A stretch of DNA of 60,737 nucleotides, taken from contig JANNSU010000078.1 of the NCBI GenBank assembly GCA_031394355.1, positions 1 through 60,737 of the forward strand, given 5' to 3'. The notes under the pieces were generated by a model. It worked only from the letters and a program-made list of their open reading frames with translations. It did no database searches and had not been told where the DNA came from. This DNA comes from JAEUMY01 sp031394355 (GTDB lineage: Bacteria; Pseudomonadota; Gammaproteobacteria; Burkholderiales; Usitatibacteraceae). Both the position numbers and the translations under genes were made by a program. The first letter of the stretch is position 1. Each line of letters opens with the position of its first letter. Below are positions 35,154 to 43,827 of this stretch, in pieces.

Positions 35154-35169
35154 TGTGAACTAGTTCACA
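35154..35169. promoter_or_regulatory. Perfect CRP/FNR-type operator
   Basis: TGTGAACTAGTTCACA is a 16-base perfect palindrome and fits TGTGA-N6-TCACA, the consensus of CRP/Vfr-type regulators, exactly. It lies 83 bases before the start of the secreted beta-propeller protein. Its centre (35161.5) is 41.5 bases before the start point predicted from the -10 at 35191, the class II activator position. Confidence 0.7.
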
Positions 35170-35190
35170 TTTCCTGATGTGCAAACTCAC

Positions 35191-35196
35191 TAGAAT
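35191..35196 (+). promoter_or_regulatory. Probable -10 element of a CRP class II promoter
   Basis: TAGAAT matches the sigma-70 -10 consensus at five of six positions. There is no recognisable -35 at the proper distance (35168-35173); the CRP-type operator overlaps that place. This is the usual layout of an activator-dependent class II promoter. The transcript would start near 35203 and carry a ~49-base leader with a GGGAG ribosome binding site before the ATG at 35252. Confidence 0.5.
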
Positions 35197-35251
35197 CTTT
35201 TCGCTGCAAGTAGGGCACTCGATCCTGCGCGCATTCTGGGAGATACAACAA

Positions 35252-37867
35252 ATGATCCGATGGTTTCTGGCGCTTTTTGCGTCTGTGTCCCTTCTTGCCC
35301 TTGAAGGGCACGCTGCCACTGTTTGGGTGGCGGATAACGACAAACTCCATGCAATCGAGGCAAGCTCGAATCGGGTGGTGAAAAGTATCGTCCGCGATGA
35401 CGCTCGTGTACTTGCAGGGGGGCAAGACGGGGCCCTCTGGGCGCTAAGCAAGAAGCGTTTGGCACGCTTGAAGGCTGATGGCACTGCGTACTTCGATGTC
35501 GAGCTCAAGTCGCTATCCCTTAAGGGTGCCGACTATCTTGCGCTCAACGGACGTGACGGCGCTGTCTGGCTTGCAGAAGGAAAGGAAGATGATGAGGACG
35601 AGTATGACGAAGGCGATGGCAAGTCCAAGCGCGTCGTCCGCGTGGATGGTGTTGGTCAACGGGCGGCAGACTTCACGGCACCAGGGCGAATCCATGCACT
35701 CGCGCTGGGACTAGACAACTCCTTTTGGCTTCTTGGCAAACAAAAGCTTTGGCACTATTCGCCAGCTGGAATTCAGCTTTCGCAAATTGACCTCAAGCCC
35801 ATCAGCAAGGAGAAATTGACGTTGCTGGCTGTTGACAGCATAGGGTTGTGGCTGTGGCTTGCAGGCGACAAGCAGCTGATTCGGTTGGATGGAAATGCAC
35901 CTTCAGCTACGGCGTTCAAGATCACGCTGGCGAAGAGAGTGGAGGCCTTGGCAATTCATCCAAACAGCGGCACTCTTTGGATTGCGGCAGATCAGAACCT
36001 TATCGCTTACAAGCCGGATGGCACGCTCAAGAAATCCCTCGATCTGAAGGCTCTCGGCATCAAAGACCCCAAGACCCTTACCGTAGATGCCGCCAATGCT
36101 GCAATTTGGTTGGGACACGACAAGGGTGTGACCCGCTTCGATCTCGACGGCGTTAGAGTTGCCACAATCACCCTCAAAGATGATGTCGAAGTGATTGGAG
36201 TGGCGCCGTTCACTCTGATGCCGAGTGTGGCCGCACTTGCGCCCATGGAAGGGTTTCTGACCAACCAGCCAACACCTCCAATCAAGCTGGCATACGGTGC
36301 GCTTTGCAACGATATGCCGTGCGGATTCCAGTCGACATACTTCACAACATACCGTCTGTCCGCCACCTTGAACGGCCAGGACGTAAGTGCCCAATTCATC
36401 TTCAACTCCGCTACCGCTGAAGCAATTCTGACGCCAGCACAGCGCCTACCGGAGGGCATCAACACCCTTATCGCTCGCGCAACCGACAGTTTTGGGCACC
36501 AAAGCGCGCCGGTTGAACGCCGATTCACCATAGACACCACGTCCCCCAAAGTGATCGCGCTAAGTCCGGTGGATGGCAGTACACACGCCGTCCCTCAGAT
36601 TACCTTGACCGGCGGCCTGGATGAGAGCGCGACGATTCGCCTGACAGGGGATGGTCTGACTGCATCGTCTACCGGCAACGCATTTTCGTTTCCGCTCACA
36701 CTCAAGCCCGGCGCGAACATGTACATGCTGTCTTTGACAGATATGGCAGGGAATGTCACCACCACGAGTCTGAGTTACACGCTGGACAATGTCGCACCAA
36801 AGTTTGGCGCTGTTGCGCCTACGACCGGGGCAGTTGTGACAACACCGAGTATTACCATCACCGGTACCGTGGATGAGAACGCTGCGATTCGGATCGTTGG
36901 TGAGGGTTTGACGCTAGGCGCCGCTGGGACTGGCTTCAGCTTCCCTGTGACATTGAAGCAAGGGCAGAACACATTCACACTGACTGCGACAGACCCTGCT
37001 GGGAATCAAGCTACTCAGACATTGCGGTACGAGTTGGGAGCTGGCATCAAGGTAACAGTGACCAGTCCGTCCAACGGCTCAACTGCCTCTGGCGACCATG
37101 TCACCGTCAGCGGGGTGGTGGAGGGTGCGACCAATATTGGCGTCACCGTGAATGGAAAGGTCGCTGACCTTGTTGGCAACCTCTTCGTGGCAACTATTGA
37201 GCTCACTCCTGGCGAGAACGCCATTGCGGTGGAGGCGCGTACGGAGGGTGGAGCGACTGCATCCCAGACGCTGACAGTGGTGGCGGGTTCGACACCCGCC
37301 GTGTCGCTGACAGTTGAGCCTTCTAGTGGAGTTGGTCCTCTTTCCGTGTCAGTGACTATCCCCTCGCTGGCAGATCGAACGGATGCACGCGTCGAAATTG
37401 ATTTCGATGGCGATGGCGTTGTTGATGCGGTGGCTTACGGCATCGGCGGGACCGCGACCTATACCTACCAAACCCCCGGTATCTACATGGCGACGATTCG
37501 CCTTGATGATTTCCAGGGTGGCGTCTACACCTCAATAGTCCCTGTAGTCGTCCTCGATGCCGCGCAGATCGACGCGACAGTAAAGCGGGTCTGGTCCGGC
37601 ATGACCGACGCACTGGCGCAGGGGAAATTGGATTTGGCACTGACCTTCTTTAACGAAGGTGCGCGTGAAAGGTATCGCGATGTGTTCACCTCACTGACAG
37701 GCGCACTACCATCCATCGTGGCGAGCTGGTCTCCATTGCAGCGTTCTGACGTCACAGCCGCCTACGCGGAGTACGCCGTCAACCGAACGATTATTGGCGT
37801 CAATCACCTGTTCCTGGTGTACTTCATGCCTGATGGCGCTGGCGTCTGGCGCATAGACTCGATGTAA
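35252..37867 (+). CDS. Exported beta-propeller, Ig-like and PKD domain protein, unknown function
   Basis: 871 residues from the ATG at 35252. Signal peptide MIRWFLALFASVSLLALEGHA. Residues ~23-350 contain seven recurring units of the form (V/L/I)W-(hydrophobic)2-x-(K/D)x-L-x-R...DG, for example LWLAGDKQLIRLDG and LWIAADQNLIAYKPDG, consistent with a seven-bladed propeller. Residues ~370-700 hold three or four Ig-like repeats (TLTGGLDESATIRLTGDGLT; TITGTVDENAAIRIVGEGLT), then a PKD-like domain with IDFDGDGVVDAV (~715-770) and a C-terminal ~100-residue domain ending in FLVYFMPDGAGVWRIDSM. First gene of a three-gene operon. No enzyme motif; likely adhesive or scaffolding in the periplasm or outside. 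Confidence 0.8.
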   Translation: MIRWFLALFASVSLLALEGHAATVWVADNDKLHAIEASSNRVVKSIVRDDARVLAGGQDGALWALSKKRLARLKADGTAYFDVELKSLSLKGADYLALNGRDGAVWLAEGKEDDEDEYDEGDGKSKRVVRVDGVGQRAADFTAPGRIHALALGLDNSFWLLGKQKLWHYSPAGIQLSQIDLKPISKEKLTLLAVDSIGLWLWLAGDKQLIRLDGNAPSATAFKITLAKRVEALAIHPNSGTLWIAADQNLIAYKPDGTLKKSLDLKALGIKDPKTLTVDAANAAIWLGHDKGVTRFDLDGVRVATITLKDDVEVIGVAPFTLMPSVAALAPMEGFLTNQPTPPIKLAYGALCNDMPCGFQSTYFTTYRLSATLNGQDVSAQFIFNSATAEAILTPAQRLPEGINTLIARATDSFGHQSAPVERRFTIDTTSPKVIALSPVDGSTHAVPQITLTGGLDESATIRLTGDGLTASSTGNAFSFPLTLKPGANMYMLSLTDMAGNVTTTSLSYTLDNVAPKFGAVAPTTGAVVTTPSITITGTVDENAAIRIVGEGLTLGAAGTGFSFPVTLKQGQNTFTLTATDPAGNQATQTLRYELGAGIKVTVTSPSNGSTASGDHVTVSGVVEGATNIGVTVNGKVADLVGNLFVATIELTPGENAIAVEARTEGGATASQTLTVVAGSTPAVSLTVEPSSGVGPLSVSVTIPSLADRTDARVEIDFDGDGVVDAVAYGIGGTATYTYQTPGIYMATIRLDDFQGGVYTSIVPVVVLDAAQIDATVKRVWSGMTDALAQGKLDLALTFFNEGARERYRDVFTSLTGALPSIVASWSPLQRSDVTAAYAEYAVNRTIIGVNHLFLVYFMPDGAGVWRIDSM

Positions 37868-37874
37868 GGGAGGC

Positions 37875-38567
37875 ATGGACATGAACCGCCTGATTGTTTG
37901 CCTCTTGACTGCACTACTGGCCCCGCTGTCGGCGTGCGGGAAGATCTACTCAGCCGAGCCCATCACCGCCTACGTCGTCGATGCTGACACTGGCAAGCCG
38001 TTGGAGGGTGTGATTGTGGTCGCCCATTGGGAGCTGGAAGGCGGCATGCACGTTGATCGCGTCGGGCAGATGGAGATCATGGAGACGGTGACTGACAAGG
38101 ATGGACGCTTTCACTTTGCAGGCTGGGGACCCAAGCCCATCCCCCCTGGGCTGCCAGGCAATGCGCGGCTGACCATTTACGACCCGGCGCTCTTGTTCTA
38201 CAAGCAAGGATTCAAGCCGGCTGTAGAGTTTAATAAGCTAACCACGGCGGCGCTTCGGGGTGAAGGGCCACCTTTGAGGAAGTCTGACTGGAATGGCAAG
38301 ACGATCAAGTTGGAGAAGTTTACTGGAGGCCTCGAGGACCGCTCTCGAAGTCTAGGAAATCTCGACATAACTCTCGGCTTTGTCTACAACGGGAAAAACT
38401 GTGAGTGGAAAATGACGCCGCGCATGATCGTGGCAATGCATCGCGAGAAGTTGATTTTCAGACAGAACGAAGTTGCCAATAGCTTGATGGATATCGATCA
38501 TTTCGAAACTTGGCAGTCAACCAAATGTGGGTCTGTAAAGTCATTTTTGGAGGAGTACTTGAAATGA
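37875..38567 (+). CDS. Predicted lipoprotein with a carboxypeptidase-regulatory-like domain
   Basis: 230 residues. Signal peptide MDMNRLIVCLLTALLAPLSAC with lipobox LSAC. After it, ITAYVVDADTGKPLEGVIVVAHW...VTDKDGRFHFAGWG resembles the beta-sandwich regulatory domain (CarboxypepD_reg-like) used in surface and transport proteins. The C-terminal half is unassigned; two Cys (NCEW and TKCG) may pair. Starts 7 bases after the propeller gene, and its stop overlaps the next ATG (ATGA). Confidence 0.75.
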   Translation: MDMNRLIVCLLTALLAPLSACGKIYSAEPITAYVVDADTGKPLEGVIVVAHWELEGGMHVDRVGQMEIMETVTDKDGRFHFAGWGPKPIPPGLPGNARLTIYDPALLFYKQGFKPAVEFNKLTTAALRGEGPPLRKSDWNGKTIKLEKFTGGLEDRSRSLGNLDITLGFVYNGKNCEWKMTPRMIVAMHREKLIFRQNEVANSLMDIDHFETWQSTKCGSVKSFLEEYLK

Positions 38568-41398
38568 TGCGCATGCGCTTTCTGCTTGTCATATTGATCT
38601 GTCTCTTCGCTTCAGATCGATCATGGGCGTATAAGGAGAGTACTCACGAGGATCTGTCTAAAGAAGCCGTCAACGCATCTGCGTTGAAATTGAAGTCGAG
38701 TGTCTTGCGCGATCTTGGGTTGGACCCGTTTTCAAGTGAACAGAAGTTCGCCCTCAATGTTGGCAGTCCGAAAACAATTGTTGAGCACTTTCGTAGAGGA
38801 GCACGACTTGAAGATGAATCCGGTCGCTCCAGCCATCACTTTTTCAACCCACTGAACGGTGAAGCGCTTAAGATTGGTGCTATCACTGCAGGTCAAACGT
38901 CGCCCGACTGGGCGCTTGAGGATAGAGCGCAAATACCGGGGGGCATTTCCGACGGTCAGTCATTTTCATACCGCGATGGCCGTCTTTACTTCTTTCAGGC
39001 CCTCACTCTGCCCACCAAAGCTGAGCGGGAAAAACACTTCGGCCTCACTTTCCAGACCCTTGGACAGGTGATTCACCATATCCAGGACATGGCGCAGCCG
39101 CAGCACGTGCGCAACGATATGCACTTGGAGCTTGACTCGACAACGGAGCAGCAGTTCTGTACCTACGCCCTTCCGATTTGTTACGCCTACCGACTACTCA
39201 AGAATCCAAGTCGTTACGAGCAGTTCACCGAGGCTAGAAGACTTAAAGACGAGCTTCGCTACGGCGACTATTTCCCTGTCTATTCAGACAATCATCCCCA
39301 TCTGCTCACCAGCCCCCGCCAGTTCTGGCACACGGAATCGAACAAACCTGCGGATGGAAAAGGGCTGGCCGAGTTCACCAATCACAATTTCTTTTCCGCG
39401 GCCACCAACAATCGCAATGGACACATGTTCACGAGTCCGCGTGCCGAGCGCGCGCTTGAAGTAGACATACAGAACTTGGTGCCTGGCACGAGCTTGCGCG
39501 GGGTCGTCACGTTTTACAGCAGCACGGTCAAGGACAATTTGGTAGGCCAGTCTGTCGAAAACCCGCTTGCCACATCGGTTTCGATTTTCGATACCGACCT
39601 TGAGAAAGCCGGGAAGACGCGTATTGGCACGCTCAACAACTTCAACTACGCCGCCCAACACAGCTTCCTGATATCGCGCGCCGTCGGCTACTCTGCCGGC
39701 CTCATCAACTATTTCTTCCGTGGCCAGATCGACATGGTCAAGGACACGGATCAGATTGACGGTTACCTCATCAAGAATCTTGGACCAGAGCCGATGCGCG
39801 GTCGCTTCGCGCTCTACTACGACGCCAAGGATGACACGCGCAAACCCGTGAAGGACACGCTGGGTCGCGCGCTGGTGTGGAAGACGGATGACATTCAGCC
39901 GGAACCGCTGGCCCCGCAGGGCATACTGCGGGTCACTGCGGATTTTGGTACACCTGCTGATGCCGCAAAGCCCGAGGAATACATACTTGTGTTCGACGGT
40001 GACATGGGAGAAGAGAAGTCCAGCAGCACCCATTTCGGGGCAGTCACTGCGAAAGTGATCCAGGCCCCGAACCCCAAGTTGTATCTCGCGGGGTTTGATA
40101 ACCAGGGTCGCAGGATGACGCTGAAGGCGGATGGAGCAGGCGTCAGACTGGTTCGGGGATATGACGAAAACAACAAATTTGTGGACACAGGCGAACGACC
40201 GCCAATCTATGATGCATTCACGGCAATCTCGGAACCTGTCGGTCGTCCGCAATGGAACAAACAGGTCATCTTTGAGCCGGGGCTGAGAGGGACTCAGTAT
40301 CGTGTTGAAGCGATCAACGGCCTCGGCTACCAGTTTTCGTTTGATCCCAAGACCCAGAGGTGGGTAACGAAAGCTCAGAACCGCGTGGGTTGGATTGCCC
40401 GCCCCGCCAACGAGCCTGGAATTGAGTATGAGTTCGAAATCCGAGACGGTGGAGTTGCGCTGTTCTACCGCCGTTGCAGCGGGTACGGGTCCAGGTCATG
40501 CGGGGCATTCAAGTATTTTGAATGGACAAGCGACCTTGTTCAAGGACTGCAAGACAACCGATTGGGCGGCCTACCTGTTTCCGCTGACGGCACGCAAGTC
40601 TGTGGACTTCCCGCTACGACCGGTTATAGAAGCAATCTGAACCCACCCATGCCGTACTCGTTGTATCAGGACTACAGCATTGTTTGGAGCAGCCAGGATC
40701 AGGGCCAACTGGTCTGTTTGAATTTTAATTTTGACAAGGGAGTTCTTGCGGTCAGCAAGTCAGTTCTTGCAGACTTTCCTGGCAGCAGCGCGTCGGGTAC
40801 AGCAACTTTCTACGATGCTTATCCCACCAACCGGTCTGAAACTGCGCAAGGGAGCGTTTCAAACAATGGCGGCGCCATTATTGGATACGTTGAAGGCAAG
40901 CTCCATCACTTGACACGCGCTTATACGGGATCATTTTCATCCTCCATTGCCAACTATGCTTGGGTGGCGGCGAGCCAAAGTACAAGAACTGTCTGGACAT
41001 TTCCTGAAGGAAACATGTCCATCTCGGGCGGTTGTGCCATCCTCAGCAGCGCCCGGTTCTCAACTACTGCTGGGCCCTTTGGAGGATCTGGACCAGGCGA
41101 AGTCGGGAGAAGCCCGGCTTATGCACTGACTCATCGTGCAAATGACGCGATTTACTACGTGAACAATGCAGCCTGCAGCGCTGACGGAGGCTATGTTCCG
41201 CCCACCCTCAAGTTTCGTGACGTGGTGATCTCCGATGGGGCATATGTTGTCGACACGTCCCCGAACGGAGAGGTATTTTTCGCCCGCAGCGATCTGTCAG
41301 TCATTGTCCATGAGCCAAGGACGCACGGGCCCAAGAAAATAGAACGCTCATCTTTGCCGACAAACCTGCAAAGACTTGTCGGCGCACTGTGGCTCTAG
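38564..41398 (+). CDS. Exported zinc-phospholipase-C/S1-P1-nuclease-like protein with a large C-terminal extension
   Basis: 944 residues from the ATG at 38564, overlapping the lipoprotein stop; GGAGG upstream. Signal peptide MMRMRFLLVILICLFASDRSWA. The N-terminal ~350 residues have likely metal ligands in order: THEDLSKEA (His28), SSHHFFNP (~90) and VIHHIQDMAQPQHVRND (~168-184), which has the H-x3-D-x3-P-x-H-x2-N spacing of zinc-dependent phospholipase C with substitutions. The remaining ~590 residues are beta-rich with Cys pairs (RCSGYGSRSCG) and resemble nothing I know. Probably a secreted lipase, nuclease or phosphodiesterase; activity is unproven. Confidence 0.75.
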   Translation: MMRMRFLLVILICLFASDRSWAYKESTHEDLSKEAVNASALKLKSSVLRDLGLDPFSSEQKFALNVGSPKTIVEHFRRGARLEDESGRSSHHFFNPLNGEALKIGAITAGQTSPDWALEDRAQIPGGISDGQSFSYRDGRLYFFQALTLPTKAEREKHFGLTFQTLGQVIHHIQDMAQPQHVRNDMHLELDSTTEQQFCTYALPICYAYRLLKNPSRYEQFTEARRLKDELRYGDYFPVYSDNHPHLLTSPRQFWHTESNKPADGKGLAEFTNHNFFSAATNNRNGHMFTSPRAERALEVDIQNLVPGTSLRGVVTFYSSTVKDNLVGQSVENPLATSVSIFDTDLEKAGKTRIGTLNNFNYAAQHSFLISRAVGYSAGLINYFFRGQIDMVKDTDQIDGYLIKNLGPEPMRGRFALYYDAKDDTRKPVKDTLGRALVWKTDDIQPEPLAPQGILRVTADFGTPADAAKPEEYILVFDGDMGEEKSSSTHFGAVTAKVIQAPNPKLYLAGFDNQGRRMTLKADGAGVRLVRGYDENNKFVDTGERPPIYDAFTAISEPVGRPQWNKQVIFEPGLRGTQYRVEAINGLGYQFSFDPKTQRWVTKAQNRVGWIARPANEPGIEYEFEIRDGGVALFYRRCSGYGSRSCGAFKYFEWTSDLVQGLQDNRLGGLPVSADGTQVCGLPATTGYRSNLNPPMPYSLYQDYSIVWSSQDQGQLVCLNFNFDKGVLAVSKSVLADFPGSSASGTATFYDAYPTNRSETAQGSVSNNGGAIIGYVEGKLHHLTRAYTGSFSSSIANYAWVAASQSTRTVWTFPEGNMSISGGCAILSSARFSTTAGPFGGSGPGEVGRSPAYALTHRANDAIYYVNNAACSADGGYVPPTLKFRDVVISDGAYVVDTSPNGEVFFARSDLSVIVHEPRTHGPKKIERSSLPTNLQRLVGALWL

Positions 41399-41475
41399 GG
41401 CATGTTGCAAGATGAGAAAGTACTCCCGTCATCTTCAGTAGTCTGGTGACTTCAGGCGTGCCAGAAAATGCCAGG

Positions 41476-42990
41476 TCAGCGACGGAGTCGCTTCAGCGTT
41501 TTCTTTGGCGTACCGTTGGCGGCAGGTGGAGACATTCCCACCGCCTTCGGCTCTCCAAACGCCGCCTCCAGCCCCTCTTCAAACTCTGGCCCGTACGGCC
41601 CCATGAGCGTTTGCAACACCAGCTTCTCGAACTCATTGCCAAAGTGGCGGATGATCTCTTCCGGGTCTGGAACAAGCTTCTCGTCCGTGATGACACCGAA
41701 CTGAACCTTGCCGTTGTAGGAGAGGATCGAGACACCCATGCCGATGCCGCCGGATTGGGGCACCCAGAAGTCGAGTTCGGTGATCTCCTTGCCCGCGAAG
41801 TAGAGCGCATGCGGCGGGCCGGGAACATTCGTCATGACCGCCGAGGCATTTCGGCCGATCAGTGACCCAATCTGGTCTTGCAGGATTTTGGGCCCGAGTC
41901 CCACGGCATTCAGCAGAACGAAGGCTACTATGGGCTGGGAAGAGGCTTTTAGAGCGTGCATGCGTTTCTGCACCAGATGCACCCGTTCCAATGGCCCCGC
42001 AATACCCACCGGCAGCTCGACAAAGACCAAACCAAACTGGTTGCCCAGATCTCCCGCGCGTTCCACCGGCCGCAGGTTCACGGGCACCACGCCGCGAAAC
42101 TCCACGCCATCGGTCTCATCGCCATGCGCGGCAAGGTACTCCCGCAGTGCACCGGCTGCCGTCGACAGCAACACATCATTGATGGAGCAACCCAGCACCT
42201 TGCCAATGATTTTCACTTCGTCGAGTGGCATCGGATCAGCCCACGCCACGCGCTTCCTGACACCCAACTGCCCCTTGAAACGGGTCTGTGAGTCACTGGT
42301 CATCAGCGCAATCTTTCGCAACTCGTCGGCCAGATCAATGCCCTTCAAGGCAATGTCGCGCGCCATCGCCGGGTCCTTCGCGATTTCCAAACCCTGCTCC
42401 AGCAGGGCCCGGGTCAGCTTCATCGCGTTCTTCCACGCACCGGCCACCGGCTTGGTGACCGACGTCCAGAAATCCATGTCCTTGCGGCTGGGGCTGGCCT
42501 GCTTGACGCGCGGGATGAGCAGACTCTCGTCTGGAGACTTCGCGGTGAGCGACAGCATCACGCCGATCAGTGCAATGCCGTCTGCATAGCAGTGATGGAT
42601 TCGGGTGATGAGCGCGCTGCCGCCCTGATAGTTGTCCACCAGATGGAAGTGCCAGAGCGGCCGATTGAAGTCGAGCGGCTTGCTGGCAAGCTCGCTGCAC
42701 AGGTCTTCCAGCTCCTGCTTGCCGCCTGCTCCCGGCAGGCGATGGCGCGAGAAATGATGCTTCATGCTGAAGCGGGTGTCGTCGACCCACCAGGCACCAG
42801 TCGCGTCCTGAACGGCTCGTTGGCGGAAGCGCATGAACTTGAGCCAGCGTCCTTCGATGACCTTCTGAACCTGCGCTGCATTGAGCTTGTCCCGGAACAT
42901 CAGGACGCCGACAATCATCATCAGATTGGTCGGGTGCTCCATGCGGAGCCAGGCGGTGTCTATGCCGGAAATGCGTTCGCGAGTGGCCAT
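41476..42990 (-). CDS. Wax ester synthase / acyl-CoA:diacylglycerol acyltransferase (WS/DGAT)
   Basis: 504 residues. N-terminal SGIDTAWLRMEHPTNLMMI, PLDFNRPLWHFHLVDNY (PLW, 111-113) and catalytic HHCYADG (132-138, the HHXXXDG motif); then NDVLLSTAAGALREYL and the C-terminal VPGPPHALYFAGKEITELDFWVP block, all typical of the bacterial WS/DGAT family. Joins fatty alcohol or diacylglycerol to acyl-CoA, making wax ester or triacylglycerol. Probably peripheral at the membrane or granule. Transcribed leftwards from a 414-base gap that also fronts the acyl-CoA-binding protein gene. Ends in LKRLRR. Confidence 0.93.
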   Translation of the reverse strand: MATRERISGIDTAWLRMEHPTNLMMIVGVLMFRDKLNAAQVQKVIEGRWLKFMRFRQRAVQDATGAWWVDDTRFSMKHHFSRHRLPGAGGKQELEDLCSELASKPLDFNRPLWHFHLVDNYQGGSALITRIHHCYADGIALIGVMLSLTAKSPDESLLIPRVKQASPSRKDMDFWTSVTKPVAGAWKNAMKLTRALLEQGLEIAKDPAMARDIALKGIDLADELRKIALMTSDSQTRFKGQLGVRKRVAWADPMPLDEVKIIGKVLGCSINDVLLSTAAGALREYLAAHGDETDGVEFRGVVPVNLRPVERAGDLGNQFGLVFVELPVGIAGPLERVHLVQKRMHALKASSQPIVAFVLLNAVGLGPKILQDQIGSLIGRNASAVMTNVPGPPHALYFAGKEITELDFWVPQSGGIGMGVSILSYNGKVQFGVITDEKLVPDPEEIIRHFGNEFEKLVLQTLMGPYGPEFEEGLEAAFGEPKAVGMSPPAANGTPKKTLKRLRR

Positions 42991-43404
42991 TGTCTTGGTC
43001 TTCTCTGTTGTGTGGGGCTGGGTGCCGGTCCTCTCCTCTAGGCACCTCTGACTGAGTCATCGCGGATCGCGTTGGCACGAAAATGGCTGAGCTTCAAGTG
43101 GCGCCGCGCAGGTCGTATCCGTCGATACGAAGCCAAGCGGCACCGCGCTGAAGATCGGCCATTTTCGTGCCAACCCTTCGGGCGCTGACTTGGCGGGCGG
43201 TCTGCTTCGTTGCGCTGCTCGCCAAGGATCGACCCTTGACTTCGCAGCGACGCCTTGCAGCCCATCCCGCTAAGTCAGCGCGCGACCGCGAGGACTCAAT
43301 CAGAGGTGCCCAAGGTTTGCGGCACACAATTGATTCCGCTAGAGTAGCCGCAGTCCCTGCCAACCTGCAACCAATCTGAATTCACCGCTCACGGAGACTC
43401 TGGA
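42991..43404. promoter_or_regulatory. 414-base divergent region between WS/DGAT and the acyl-CoA-binding protein
   Basis: No gene found. It holds the long-arm inverted repeat 43071-43174 and the promoters of two divergent genes. Open frames on both strands in it have no family likeness and poor codon patterns, so I do not call them. The section 43180-43300 is GC-rich coding-like sequence with no supported product and could be a decayed remnant. Confidence 0.4.
43071..43174. repeat. 104-base structure with perfect 17-bp terminal inverted repeats
   Basis: GTTGGCACGAAAATGGC (43071-43087) is exactly inverted at 43158-43174. Inside, CTTCA/TGAAG (43092-43096 and 43149-43153) extends the stem, and TCGTATC/GATACGA with a CGTC loop forms a small terminal hairpin. 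No target-site duplication is visible at the ends. It could be a MITE-like element, a structured RNA, or a transcription barrier between divergent genes. Confidence 0.6.
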
Positions 43405-43671
43405 ATGTCCGATACCAAGAAGAAGTTCGAGGCCGCATCAAAAAACATCACCAAGGCCAAGAAAGACCCCGGCAACGACATGAAGCTCAAGTTGTATGCC
43501 CACTACAAGCAAGCCACGGAAGGTGACGTGAAGGGAGCGCGGCCGGGCTTCATGGATTTTGTAGGTGGCGCCAAGTACGACGCCTGGGCGAAGCTCAAGG
43601 GCACGAATGAAGAAGACGCGATGAAGGCCTATACGAAGCTGGTCGACCGGGTGCTGCGCGACAACGAGTAG
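43405..43671 (+). CDS. Acyl-CoA-binding protein
   Basis: 88 residues, the size of free-standing ACBP. FEAASKNITKAKKDPGNDMKLKLYAHYKQATEGDV is the four-helix ACBP signature, with KYDAWAKLKGTNEEDAMKAY. Binds long-chain acyl-CoA in the cytoplasm and would deliver it to WS/DGAT, the fatty acyl-CoA reductase or receive it from FadD. Divergent from WS/DGAT and upstream of a phasin. Confidence 0.95.
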   Translation: MSDTKKKFEAASKNITKAKKDPGNDMKLKLYAHYKQATEGDVKGARPGFMDFVGGAKYDAWAKLKGTNEEDAMKAYTKLVDRVLRDNE

Positions 43672-43725
43672 GCGGTCAGCCGGAGCGCGTCTCGCCAACG
43701 CCATCCTGTTGAATTCAAATAAAAA

Positions 43726-43751
43726 AGCCCCGGGTTATGAAACCCGGGGCT
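43726..43751 (-). terminator. Strong bidirectional terminator between ACBP and phasin 2
   Basis: AGCCCCGGGTT / AACCCGGGGCT is an 11-bp perfect stem with loop ATGA. The flank AAATAAAAAA on the left gives a T run on the minus strand, so it ends phasin 2 transcripts; the ACBP transcript can use the same hairpin from the other side. A second hairpin, CGTCCTG/CAGGACG (43755-43773), follows directly. Confidence 0.88.
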
Positions 43752-43827
43752 GAACGTCCTGAAAAGCCAGGACGAGGAGGAGACGGTTGCTCGGCCCGGT
43801 TGACCGGCCCGAGCGTAATGCGTGCTA

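Noticed and set aside
43180..43379. Small open frames in the gap before the acyl-CoA-binding protein
   Set aside because: No ribosome binding site, no family similarity, and the frames on both strands are equally open, as expected by chance in GC-rich DNA.
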